A DNA stretch of 64,000 nt. Source: Prevotella sp. GTDB taxonomy: Bacteria > Bacteroidota > Bacteroidia > Bacteroidales > Bacteroidaceae. Below, piece after piece: positions 17,144-25,656 of the stretch (positions within the stretch are counted from its first letter, which is position 1; each line of letters opens with the position of its first letter). A program made the position numbers and the translations under genes. Under the pieces are notes generated by a model, which was given only the letters and a program-made list of their open reading frames with translations, ran no database searches and was not told the origin of the DNA. The stretch is taken from the NCBI GenBank assembly GCA_017469955.1, contig JAFUFJ010000003.1:1-64000 (forward strand), read 5' to 3'.

Positions 17144-18610
17144 CTATTGCCGGAAGCATTCGCTGACCACTTCCTTGTCGTCGAAGTGGTGCTTCACGCC
17201 GCGAATCTCCTGGTAGTCCTCATGGCCTTTGCCGGCAATCAGGATGACATCGCCCTTCTTTGCGAGCATCACTGCGGTGCGAATAGCCTCGCGACGGTCG
17301 GCAATCGAAAGGACTTTCTTCATCTGCTGGGGCGTCAATCCTGCCAGCATATCGTTGATAATGTCCTGAGGCTCCTCAAAACGCGGGTTGTCACTGGTGA
17401 TAATGACCTTGTCGCTTTGCTTGACAGCTTCCTGTGCCATCAGCGGACGCTTGCCTTTGTCGCGGTTACCTCCTGCTCCGCAGACGGTGATGACTTGGCC
17501 TTTACCGTTGAGCACCTCATGAATGGCATTGAGAACATTCTCCAAAGCATCGGGAGTATGGGCATAGTCGACGATGGCAGTCACGCCCTCTGACGAGCGT
17601 ACCGGGTCCAGACGACCGTTGACACTCTTAAGGGTGCTCATCACAAGGAGTATCTCGCTGGCCGGCTTTCCAAGCATGCGTGCTGCGCCATAGACAGCCA
17701 AGAGGTTGGAGACGTTGAACTTTCCGATGAACTGCACGCCGACTTCGTAGCCGTCCATCTCGAGATACATGCCCTCGAAATGGCACTCAAGAATCTTGGC
17801 TTTATAGTCGGCCATGCGCTGAGTGGAATAGGTTTTCACCGTTGCACGGGTGTTCTGCACCATGAAGAGGCCGTTCTTGTCGTCGGCATTGGTGATGGCA
17901 AATGCGCTCTTTGGCAGCATGTCGAAGAAAGTTTTCTTGGCATCTCTGTAGTTCTCGAACGTCTTATGATAGTCAAGATGGTCACGGGTCAGGTTGGTGA
18001 AGATGCCGCCCGTGAAGTGCAACCCTCCGATGCGATGCTGGGCAATGGCATGACTTGAGCACTCCATGAATGCGTATTCACACCCGGAATCGGCCATCTT
18101 CCCGAGCAGACTGTTGAGCTCTATGGGGTCGGGAGTTGTGTGTGATGCAGGTATTGCCTCGCCATCGATGTAGTTGCATACCGTGGAAAGCAGACCGCAT
18201 TTGTGACCCATCGCGCGAAACATATTATATAATAAGGTGGCGATAGTGGTCTTTCCATTGGTTCCCGTCACACCGACAAGCTTCAGTTTTCTGGACGGAT
18301 CGCCGTAGAACCGGGTGGCAACCATGCCGGCAACGTCTTCTGTCGAACTGACTTCCACAAAGGTGGCGTCCTGCACGTCTTCGGATGTTTCCTGACCTTC
18401 GGGAATTTTCTCGCAGAGAATGGCGGATGCTCCGAGGCTGATAGCTTTCTGAATAAACTGATGGCCGTCGACCTGTGTGCCGCGCATGGCTATGAAAAGA
18501 TGGCCGCGCCCGATCTTCCGCGAGTCGATATTGACACTGGTGATGTCGGTCTCGAGGCTGCCTTCTATGCGTAGAGGCTTGATGTCTTTGATGAGTTCTC
18601 TTAGTTTCAT
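17144..18610 (-). CDS. murE: UDP-MurNAc-tripeptide ligase MurE (meso-DAP type)
   Basis: MurE adds the third residue of the stem peptide. The P-loop GTNGKTT is at 116-122, and the substrate-selecting motif is DNPR (near residue 405), which in characterised MurE enzymes marks use of meso-diaminopimelate rather than lysine. HNFHS-type motifs of other families are absent; [10 protein letters not shown] and [10 protein letters not shown] fit MurE. The length of 488 residues is standard. It lies between ftsI and mraY. Confidence 0.97.
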   Translation of the reverse strand: MKLRELIKDIKPLRIEGSLETDITSVNIDSRKIGRGHLFIAMRGTQVDGHQFIQKAISLGASAILCEKIPEGQETSEDVQDATFVEVSSTEDVAGMVATRFYGDPSRKLKLVGVTGTNGKTTIATLLYNMFRAMGHKCGLLSTVCNYIDGEAIPASHTTPDPIELNSLLGKMADSGCEYAFMECSSHAIAQHRIGGLHFTGGIFTNLTRDHLDYHKTFENYRDAKKTFFDMLPKSAFAITNADDKNGLFMVQNTRATVKTYSTQRMADYKAKILECHFEGMYLEMDGYEVGVQFIGKFNVSNLLAVYGAARMLGKPASEILLVMSTLKSVNGRLDPVRSSEGVTAIVDYAHTPDALENVLNAIHEVLNGKGQVITVCGAGGNRDKGKRPLMAQEAVKQSDKVIITSDNPRFEEPQDIINDMLAGLTPQQMKKVLSIADRREAIRTAVMLAKKGDVILIAGKGHEDYQEIRGVKHHFDDKEVVSECFRQ

Positions 18611-18668
18611 ATGTCTGTTTTTTTCTTTTTCTTCTCGTAAGTGCTTCGTATAGGGACTGGCAGGTCTG

Positions 18669-20945
18669 TCAGATGTGGAGCATGAGGCTGATGGATTCTC
18701 CCTTCTTTACGGCCTGGCCTGCAGGAATACTCTGTCCGATCACCTTGCCACGGCCCGTGAGAGTCACCTTCAATCCTCTGCTTTCCAGCAGGTAGACGGC
18801 ATCTCGGGCGCCCATTCCTCTGACGTCTGGCACGTGTTTCAGGTTTTCTTGCTCCGATTGATGCAATACGATGTTGCGCTTTTTGCGGGTTTCGGCATAC
18901 CCCCATACTGCCGGTTCTGCACTGGAACTGTTGTCCCACTCGGCCGTAGTGGCGATGCCTATGCTGTTGAGTACGTGGCCTGCTGCACTGATATTGCCCT
19001 GCTTTACGTCGGGAACAAGGCGTGCCGTCTGGTCGTATGCATCCTTTGCATCATACTTTACGTTACGTGCCATGATGCCTTCTGCCACTTCTTTGAACAC
19101 CGGACCTCCCACATTACTGCCGCCACCGCTACGAGTCTTGATGCAAACGATGGCGCTATATTGCGGGTTGTCTGCCGGAAAGTAGCCTGCAAAGCTGGCC
19201 AAATAGACCACACCTCCGCTCTTATATCCCCTTGCACCATCTGCAATCTGGGCAGTTCCGGTCTTTCCGGCGATGCGAAAGAGATTGCTCTTGACAGTCT
19301 TCTTGGCCGTTCCCATGGTGACTACCTGCTCTAACATGATCTGAACTTTTTCCAAAGCCTCGTGATGTCGGCAGATGTGCTCGCGCATTACCTCAGGAGC
19401 AAACTCCTTAACTACCTTTCCGTCTTCCATGATGGCTTTGACAAGTCTTGGGCGCATCATCTTTCCGTTGTTGGCAATGGCATTGTAGAAGGTCAGGGTT
19501 GATATGGGAGGTATCTGAGTTTCGTAGCCGATGCTCATCCAAGGGAGGGCTGTCGGATACCAGACTGCCCGGTCATATTTCCCGTTAGGCAGACGCTTCG
19601 GCATGCGAATGCGTGGATTTTTCGCGTCGGAAAGCGGTATGTTAAGCGTGTCATGGATACCAGTGCGGTAGACACCCTGCACGTATTTCTCGGCGTTGTC
19701 TTTGTATTTTTCGTCAATAAGCCTGCTGATGCCGATGTTGGAACTTTGCTGCATGGCCTTGTTCAGGGTGATAACTCCGAAGCCTCCGATAGTGCTCCAG
19801 CCCCAGTCTCTCATCCTGCTGTTGTACATGGTCCAAACTCCCCGGCCGGTATCGACCGTTGTCGTGGTGTCAATCACGCCGTCGTCGAGGGCGACAAGTG
19901 CCGAAACAGTCTTGAAAACCGATCCAGGCTCCAGCAGATCGGCCACTGCATGATTGTAGAGTTCTGTGTATCGTCCGTTCCAATAGTGATGTCCGTAGGC
20001 GTCTACGCTCATGGTATCTTTGTCGAGATTGACAATAGCCTTGATGTCTCCCGTCTTTACTTCCATGACGATGACGCACCCATGCTCGGCTTTTCGCTCC
20101 TGCATCATCTTGAGAAGGGCCCTTTCCGAGAGGTCTTGTATTTCCAAATCCAGCGTGGTGACGACGTCTTTACCGTTGATAGGCTCGTCGATGGAGATGT
20201 CGAGGTATCGGTTCAACACCTTTCTTCGGTTCTTGATACCGTCTTTTCCCTTGAGGATGCTGTCGAGAGAGGCTTCGAGTCCGCTCTTGTTACCTGTCAT
20301 TCCTGACACGGTTCCGATGGTCCGGCTGGCAAGCGTTCCATAGGGTTTCTTGCGAGCAGGGATCATATCGCCGTAGAATCCGCTTTTGTTTCTTCCGAGC
20401 TTGAAGATGGGAAGTTTGGATGCTTCCTGCAGTTGATTGTAGGTGACCCTGTCTCTCATGATGGGCCAGTAGGCGATACGTTTCTTTACTTCGGTAGGAT
20501 TGCCGTTGATAATGGCCGTGTCGGTTGTCCGTTTTTTGTATCCTTCGTCGAGACGATTCCTATAGTGTTGCACGGAGTATTTGGGATAGATGCGGTGCAG
20601 ACCCGTGCAGATGCTGTCGATCTTTTCTTCCCATAGTGTGTCGCTTTTGGCCTCGTGCATGGCACGGAAGTCTAAGATGAGCTGGTAGACAGGCAGTGAA
20701 GACGCCATGAGATCGCCGTTGCAACTGAGGATGTCTCCTCGTTGTGCATCGATGGGTACGCTGTCTTTCTTCGACAGATCGGCCAGCGAGTCCCACGTAT
20801 GTCGTTCGACAGTCATCATTCTTCCGGCCTGTCCGATGGCCATGGTGATGAGTATCGTCAGGGCAAATGCGATGATACTGAATCGTCGCATGATGCTTTT
20901 GCTGTCGAAACCTGTTTTGTTGCTTTTGTTGAATTGGCTGGCCAT
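18669..20945 (-). CDS. ftsI: division transpeptidase FtsI (class B PBP) with PASTA domains
   Basis: FtsI cross-links septal peptidoglycan. The start at 20945 gives [12 protein letters not shown], a short cytoplasmic tail and one membrane helix (about 21-38). The active-site triad motifs are SVFK (serine 342, lysine 345), SSN at 401-403 and KTGTA at 561-565. After the transpeptidase domain come two PASTA-like segments ([16 protein letters not shown] and [16 protein letters not shown]) that may sense or bind wall polymers. PASTA repeats on FtsI are common in Bacteroidota but absent in E. coli. The protein has 758 residues. The gap to the upstream ftsL gene is 8 bp. Confidence 0.95.
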   Translation of the reverse strand: MASQFNKSNKTGFDSKSIMRRFSIIAFALTILITMAIGQAGRMMTVERHTWDSLADLSKKDSVPIDAQRGDILSCNGDLMASSLPVYQLILDFRAMHEAKSDTLWEEKIDSICTGLHRIYPKYSVQHYRNRLDEGYKKRTTDTAIINGNPTEVKKRIAYWPIMRDRVTYNQLQEASKLPIFKLGRNKSGFYGDMIPARKKPYGTLASRTIGTVSGMTGNKSGLEASLDSILKGKDGIKNRRKVLNRYLDISIDEPINGKDVVTTLDLEIQDLSERALLKMMQERKAEHGCVIVMEVKTGDIKAIVNLDKDTMSVDAYGHHYWNGRYTELYNHAVADLLEPGSVFKTVSALVALDDGVIDTTTTVDTGRGVWTMYNSRMRDWGWSTIGGFGVITLNKAMQQSSNIGISRLIDEKYKDNAEKYVQGVYRTGIHDTLNIPLSDAKNPRIRMPKRLPNGKYDRAVWYPTALPWMSIGYETQIPPISTLTFYNAIANNGKMMRPRLVKAIMEDGKVVKEFAPEVMREHICRHHEALEKVQIMLEQVVTMGTAKKTVKSNLFRIAGKTGTAQIADGARGYKSGGVVYLASFAGYFPADNPQYSAIVCIKTRSGGGSNVGGPVFKEVAEGIMARNVKYDAKDAYDQTARLVPDVKQGNISAAGHVLNSIGIATTAEWDNSSSAEPAVWGYAETRKKRNIVLHQSEQENLKHVPDVRGMGARDAVYLLESRGLKVTLTGRGKVIGQSIPAGQAVKKGESISLMLHI

Positions 20946-20953
20946 TTGCAGTT

Positions 20954-21475
20954 TTATTTGGGGATGTTGATCTGATAGGGTGGTTGTGAAGGGATTTTGA
21001 GCGTGCTGTCGTTGTTGGCTTTCAGCATGTTGATGACGTTGCTCTGCCGGCATTGCTGCGTGAGTTGGCTGGTGTTTGAGAGTGCTCTGTATTTGATGTC
21101 TTGCAGTTCTTTCTTGAGTTTGTCGATTTCGATGAGCTGTCTTTGGCAGCTGTATCGGTTGCTGATGTTGATGATGATGAAGGCTGCGACGAGCAGGATG
21201 AGCCAGACTTGTTTCCTGAGTGCCTTTGCCTTGAGCATCTCTCCGGCGAGGATGTTGCTCAGCCGGAAGTCTCCGAGCAGCGACGATTCGTCTTCTGTGG
21301 CGCGTTCGTTGAGTATCTCGCTCATGGTGACGTTGTCGTCTTCAGCGCGGTTTCTCCGGTTGTTGTCGTCGTCGGGTGTGAGGTTTCTGCCCGGGTCGGC
21401 TTTCGGAGTAGGCTCGGCTACTTCCACCGTCAGCAGTTCAAGGTTGTCTTTTATGTCGTTATTGGGTGTGCTCAT
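20954..21475 (-). CDS. ftsL: FtsL-like division protein
   Basis: The 173-residue protein sits between rsmH and ftsI, the usual place of ftsL. It has one membrane helix (about 89-104, QVWLILLVAAFIIINI) followed by a heptad-like helix (EIDKLKKELQDIKYRALSN) and a short end, the FtsL topology. An acidic N-terminal cytoplasmic extension of about 85 residues is unusually long compared with E. coli FtsL. Its first codon overlaps the end of rsmH by four bases. Family identity rests mainly on position and topology, because FtsL sequences diverge quickly. Confidence 0.8.
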   Translation of the reverse strand: MSTPNNDIKDNLELLTVEVAEPTPKADPGRNLTPDDDNNRRNRAEDDNVTMSEILNERATEDESSLLGDFRLSNILAGEMLKAKALRKQVWLILLVAAFIIINISNRYSCQRQLIEIDKLKKELQDIKYRALSNTSQLTQQCRQSNVINMLKANNDSTLKIPSQPPYQINIPK

Positions 21476-22383
21476 TTCTTTTCTGCGATTCTTAGTTTGG
21501 CCGACCGGCTTCGCGGGTTCTGCTGCAGTTCGCTGCTGCTTGGCGTGATGACTTTGTTGTTGACCGGGGTGAAGGGCGAAGCGATGCGTCCGTAGAAGTC
21601 TTGCTCTATGTTGCCTTCGGCATTGCCTGCACGCATGATATTCTTCACGATGCGGTCTTCGAGCGAATGGTATGTGATGACGACAAGGCGTCCTCCTGGG
21701 CGTAAAAGGTCGGTGACAGCCTTCAGCATGTCGCGCAGAGCATCCATTTCATGGTTCACTTCGATGCGCAGAGCCTGGAAGAGTCTGGCCATGTCTTTTT
21801 TCTCTCGTTCCCGTTGAAAGAACGGTTCGACGATGGGCAGCAGGTCGTTGGTGGTGCTGACGGGTTGCTTTCGCGAGGCTCTTTCCTTGACGATGGCGGC
21901 CGCGATCCGGCGTGCCTGTTTGAGTTCTCCGTACAGGTAGAAGACGTCGGCCAGCTGCTCTTCCTTGTAGGAGTTGATGATGTCGGCAGCAGTCTGGCCA
22001 GCTCTCTTGTTCATCCGCATGTCGAGGGGCGCGTCGAAACGGAAGGAAAATCCCCGTTGTGCGTCGTCGAAATGATGGCTTGACACGCCGAGATCAGCCA
22101 GTAATCCGTCGATGTGTCCGACGTTGTAATAGCGCATCCAATTGGCAAGATACCTGAAGTTGCTGCGCACGAAGGTGAATCTTTCGTCGGGCAGGATGTT
22201 CTGTTCGGCATCGGCATCCTGGTCGAAGCTGTAGAGATGGCCTTGCGATGACAGGCGGGAGAGTATCTCCCGCGAGTGGCCTCCACCTCCGAACGTCACG
22301 TCGACATAGGTGCCTGCGGGGCTGATGTCCAGTCCTTCAATGCTTTCTTTGAGCAATACCGGGATGTGATAGGCCTCTTCCAT
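21472..22383 (-). CDS. rsmH: 16S rRNA m4C1402 methyltransferase RsmH
   Basis: RsmH (MraW) N4-methylates C1402 of 16S rRNA with S-adenosylmethionine. HIPVLLKESIEGLDI at the start, DVTFGGGGHSREIL (SAM-binding loop), ADLGVSSHHFDDAQRGFSF and RPGGRLVVITYHSLEDRIVK are diagnostic. The length of 303 residues is normal. It follows mraZ by 30 bp and overlaps ftsL by four bases. Confidence 0.97.
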   Translation of the reverse strand: MEEAYHIPVLLKESIEGLDISPAGTYVDVTFGGGGHSREILSRLSSQGHLYSFDQDADAEQNILPDERFTFVRSNFRYLANWMRYYNVGHIDGLLADLGVSSHHFDDAQRGFSFRFDAPLDMRMNKRAGQTAADIINSYKEEQLADVFYLYGELKQARRIAAAIVKERASRKQPVSTTNDLLPIVEPFFQREREKKDMARLFQALRIEVNHEMDALRDMLKAVTDLLRPGGRLVVITYHSLEDRIVKNIMRAGNAEGNIEQDFYGRIASPFTPVNNKVITPSSSELQQNPRSRSAKLRIAEKK

Positions 22384-22413
22384 CTGTGGCTTCTGTTCCT
22401 CGTTAGTTGTTGA

Positions 22414-22872
22414 TTACTCCCCGGCGGTCTCGTCGGCCATGAGTTCTTCGATGGTCTTTGCGAACACGTCAGGTGTCATTCTGGCCTTGTTCTCCTCGTC
22501 GGGACTCCACATTTCAATGGTGTCGCCGAGCCCTTTGAAGAGCACTGCCTGCCCGATTCCTGCCATCTGCAGGTAGCGCCGCGGCAGTAAAAGGCGCCCG
22601 TTGCCGTCGAGAGTGAGCAGTTCGACGTCGGTCATATACTGCCGGAGCACCTGCCGATGGGTGGCATTCCAGCGGTTGAGCCGTGCGTTAAGTGCGTCGA
22701 GTTGCTCGTTCCAAACGCTCTCGGGATACAGCGTAAGACAGGTCTGATGGATGTCTTTCCGCATCACCAGCACCTCTTCTCCGGCCGTCATCAGTTCTTT
22801 CCTAAATACGGCAGGCAGAAAAACGCGCCCCTTGGCATCGGTCTTTGCTTCTATGTTTCCAAAAAAACGCAT
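22414..22872 (-). CDS. mraZ: transcriptional regulator MraZ
   Basis: MraZ is an AbrB-like DNA-binding protein that regulates its own cluster. The 152-residue form starting MRFFGNIEAKTDAKGRVFLP has the two swapped-hairpin repeats, marked by KGRVFLPAVFRKE and GNGRLLLPRRYLQ. The longer open frame up to 22965 is rejected because a -7 element and MraZ boxes lie at 22901-22932, inside that extension. It is the first gene of the division cluster. Confidence 0.95.
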   Translation of the reverse strand: MRFFGNIEAKTDAKGRVFLPAVFRKELMTAGEEVLVMRKDIHQTCLTLYPESVWNEQLDALNARLNRWNATHRQVLRQYMTDVELLTLDGNGRLLLPRRYLQMAGIGQAVLFKGLGDTIEMWSPDEENKARMTPDVFAKTIEELMADETAGE

Positions 22873-22900
22873 GCGTACTTCTTTGATAATGAATTGTGGG

Positions 22901-22932
22901 CAAAGATACAAAATTTCCTCCACTTTCCCCCA
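22901..22932 (-). promoter_or_regulatory. mraZ promoter with two MraZ-type boxes
   Basis: On the minus strand TATCTTTG (22901-22908) is the -7 element. Just upstream lie TGGAG (22918-22922) and TGGGG (22928-22932), spaced exactly 10 bp. MraZ of other bacteria binds direct TGGGN repeats with this spacing upstream of mraZ, so autoregulation is likely. The predicted transcript starts about 20 bases before the mraZ start codon. Confidence 0.7.
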
Positions 22933-23017
22933 CTTTTCTACACAAAATTTGCGAAAATTCTTCATTTTTTTTATTTTTCACTGACAGAAGGCTTTCGGGC
23001 CAACATGAGAAGGAAAT

Positions 23018-23420
23018 GTTAAAAAGTGGCATTTATTTTTACATCGTACCTACAAAATTCAGCTATCTTGCGGTAATGGGGGAGGGTGGTCCGGGAAATC
23101 TGGAAATTTTCTGCAGAAACATAACCCACTGTTATCCAGAGACATGCCGTCGGGGTGGTTTTCCGTGGGCAGGATTCTTCTTGTGAAAGCTATCCTTTCT
23201 GAGCCAGAAATGTGCTCTTTCTCAATGAGAACCGAAAGACTTCTTCCCTGAGTTCGTTCGGTTTCTGCCGGAGAAAGGTGGCCTTTCTCGGCGTAAAGGA
23301 AATGAGTCGTGGCGACGAACGGATGCCTTTGCGGGGAATTTTGCTGAAAATAGCCGTGCTGAAGTCTTGTTTTTCAAAAAGCGAAGTGTTAAATTTGTGA
23401 CATTTATTTTACATTTTCAA
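23018..23420. repeat. imperfect repeat pair flanking the 23181 element
   Basis: Two related AT-rich stretches, at about 23018-23045 and 23388-23415, share GTTAAA at the left and CATTTATTTT(T)ACAT at the right, in the same orientation. They flank the 22-bp element at 23181-23290 and about 230 bp of other sequence. No gene was found in 22966-23655 apart from these and the regulatory sites. Confidence 0.4.
23181..23290. repeat. 22-bp tandem quasi-palindrome element, GAAAG class, five units
   Basis: Five 22-bp units begin at 23181, 23203, 23225, 23247 and 23269. Each ends in CTTTCT, ACTTCT or GTTTCT at the same phase, and most have a left arm GAAAG, AGAAA or GAGAA. It lies in the intergenic region between divergent mraZ and the glsA-like gene. 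The units are more divergent than in the 41854 or 44455 elements. Confidence 0.65.
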
Positions 23421-23655
23421 GTCGGTTCTTCTTTGGGTGCCCCTGATGCTTTGACGGCCGTTGTCACGATCTTTTTTCTGGAGTTGGGCATGCAATGGTC
23501 GCCTTGTCGGGCACGACGGCTGACAGACGACGCGGGGAATTGCCGACGGCGCACTCCGCGATGGTGATTTTTCAAAAAGATGTCGAATTGTTCTTAAATC
23601 GTACTTTTTATGTCAATTTTTTTAGAAAAATGGGCGAATTCTGAAAAAGATGTGC

Positions 23656-23663
23656 TATATTTG
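23656..23663 (+). promoter_or_regulatory. -7 element for the glsA-like gene
   Basis: TATATTTG lies 23 bases before the start codon at 23687. Confidence 0.65.
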
Positions 23664-23686
23664 CATCTTGTTAGCAGAAAATCAGC

Positions 23687-24559
23687 ATGAGCGAGCATAT
23701 AGAAAAGATGATTGACATTGAGGCCGTCTTGAAAGAAAAGATGGGTGGGAAGGCGCGTTTTGTGCCCCGGTTCGTTGTCAATTGGCTGAAGCATATCGCT
23801 CATGAAGACCTTGTCAACCAGTGTCTTACCGAGCATAAGGACAAGCATGGCGTGGAATGGATCGACGGCTGCGTCGACTTTCTCGGCATGCAGCTTACCG
23901 TTGCGGGCAAGGAAAACCTGCCGTCGAAAGACGACGGACGCCTCTACACCTTCGTATCCAACCATCCTCTCGGGGGCATTGACGGACTTGCCTTGGGCTC
24001 AATCATAGGACATCAGTACGACGGAGGATTCCGCTATCTGGTCAATGACTTGCTGTTGTTCCTGCCGGGCTTTGCCGATCTGAGCGTGGGCATCAACAAA
24101 ACAGGGGCTCAGGGGCGCGACTTCCCCAAGCGAGTCGAGGCCGTCTTTGACAGTCCGAACCACGTTCTCATGTTTCCCGCAGGCCTCTGCTCGCGCCGAA
24201 TCGACGGGAAAATCCACGACATTCCGTGGAAAAAGGCCTTCATTTCGAAGAGCGTTCAGCATGAGAGAGACGTCGTACCCATCCATTTCAGCGGGCAAAA
24301 CTCCACCTTCTTCTACCGCCTTGCCAGCCTTTGCAAGCGACTCGGCATCCGCTTTAACGTGGCCATGCTCTTCCTCGTCGATGAGATGTATAAGAACATG
24401 AACAAGCCGTTTACCGTCACGATAGGCAAGCCAATACCCTGGCAAACCTTTGACAAGTCGAAGACATCTGCCCAATGGGCACAGTGGGTGGAAGACCAAG
24501 TATACGAACTACCCAACACAATTCAGTCGGCACCACAGCCACATCAGATTAAGCAATAA
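23687..24559 (+). CDS. glsA: PlsC-type O-acyltransferase, probable glycine-lipid synthase GlsA
   Basis: The 290-residue protein belongs to the lysophospholipid acyltransferase (PlsC-like) family: NHPLGGIDG is the acyltransferase HX4D-type box, and FPAGLCSRR corresponds to the acyl-acceptor block. Together with the next gene it matches the two-gene arrangement for glycine (or ornithine-like) lipids known from Bacteroides thetaiotaomicron, in which GlsB N-acylates glycine and GlsA adds a second fatty acid by ester linkage. The assignment to glycine rather than another amino acid is by homology and context only. The following gene starts 8 bp downstream, so the two are co-transcribed. Confidence 0.7.
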   Translation: MSEHIEKMIDIEAVLKEKMGGKARFVPRFVVNWLKHIAHEDLVNQCLTEHKDKHGVEWIDGCVDFLGMQLTVAGKENLPSKDDGRLYTFVSNHPLGGIDGLALGSIIGHQYDGGFRYLVNDLLLFLPGFADLSVGINKTGAQGRDFPKRVEAVFDSPNHVLMFPAGLCSRRIDGKIHDIPWKKAFISKSVQHERDVVPIHFSGQNSTFFYRLASLCKRLGIRFNVAMLFLVDEMYKNMNKPFTVTIGKPIPWQTFDKSKTSAQWAQWVEDQVYELPNTIQSAPQPHQIKQ

Positions 24560-24567
24560 TACAGAAT

Positions 24568-25566
24568 ATGGAACAACCCATCATCGCACCCGTCGACAAA
24601 GCGTTGCTGAAAAGCGAACTGACCAGCGACAAACTGCTTCGAATGACCAACAAAAGCAACAACGAAGTGTATGTCGTCACGGCACATAACTCACCCAACG
24701 TGATGAGAGAGATCGGACGGCTGCGAGAGATCGCCTTCAGAGCAGCAGGAGGAGGCACGGGGAAAGACGCCGACATCGACGAATTTGATACCTGTGAAAA
24801 CTGCTACAAGCAACTCATAGTGTGGAACCCCGAGGCCGAGGAAATCATCGGAGGCTACCGCTATCTCTATGGCAACGACTGGGAAATCCAGCCCGACGGA
24901 CAGCCTCATCTTGCCACAAGCCACATGTTTCACTTCTCAGAAAAGTTCTTGAAGGAATACATGCCCTACACCGTTGAGCTCGGACGCTCCTTCGTTTCGC
25001 TCGAATACCAGAACGTGAGGGCCAACTCGAAAAGCATCTTTGCACTCGACAACCTCTGGGACGGCTTAGGAGCCTTGCCCGTCATCAATCCCGACGTGAA
25101 GTACTTCTTCGGAAAAGTGACGATGTATCCCTCCTACATCCGGCGCGGAAGAGACATGATACTCTACTTCCTCAGAAAACATTTCGGCGACAAAGAAGGG
25201 CTCGTAATCCCGATGAAACCGCTGAAAATAGAGACACCGGAAGCAGAACTCTCAGCCATCTTCTGCGAGGAAGATTTCAAAGACGACTACCGGATCCTCA
25301 ACAGAGAAGTGAGACAACTCGGCTACAACATTCCCCCTCTCGTGAATGCTTACATGAGCCTCTCGCCGACAATGAAACTCTTCGGCACCGCCATCAACTA
25401 CGGTTTCGGAGATGTTGAGGAAACAGGCATACTCATCGCCATGGACGAAATACTCGAAGAAAAGCGAGTAAGGCACATCGATTCCTTCATCAAAGAGCAT
25501 CCCGAAGCATTGCAAGTAACGTCAGGAGCCAATAAAGTCTTCTTCAAATCCAAGACTGACTTCTGA
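24568..25566 (+). CDS. glsB: GNAT-fold N-acyltransferase, probable GlsB
   Basis: This 332-residue protein resembles the OlsB/hemolysin-type acyl-ACP N-acyltransferases: IGRLREIAFRAAGGGTG, CYKQLIVWNPEAEEIIGGYRY and ELGRSFVSLEYQ are typical segments. The reaction would be formation of an N-acyl amino acid (N-acylglycine, commendamide-type) as the first step of an aminolipid. The C-terminal third (YNIPPLVNAYMSLSPTMKLFG) also fits. It is translationally close to the O-acyltransferase upstream. The substrate amino acid cannot be read from the sequence. Confidence 0.72.
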   Translation: MEQPIIAPVDKALLKSELTSDKLLRMTNKSNNEVYVVTAHNSPNVMREIGRLREIAFRAAGGGTGKDADIDEFDTCENCYKQLIVWNPEAEEIIGGYRYLYGNDWEIQPDGQPHLATSHMFHFSEKFLKEYMPYTVELGRSFVSLEYQNVRANSKSIFALDNLWDGLGALPVINPDVKYFFGKVTMYPSYIRRGRDMILYFLRKHFGDKEGLVIPMKPLKIETPEAELSAIFCEEDFKDDYRILNREVRQLGYNIPPLVNAYMSLSPTMKLFGTAINYGFGDVEETGILIAMDEILEEKRVRHIDSFIKEHPEALQVTSGANKVFFKSKTDF

Positions 25567-25656
25567 CACCTTTTTCCCGTAATACATCCCAAAACCGAAC
25601 CTCTTATCCATAGAAGGAAAACATTCAAAATACAGAAACCTAATTAATAAGAACCT

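Noticed and set aside
22873..22965. Longer mraZ start at 22965
   Set aside because: The extension would contain the -7 element and both MraZ boxes, and the added residues have no MraZ similarity.
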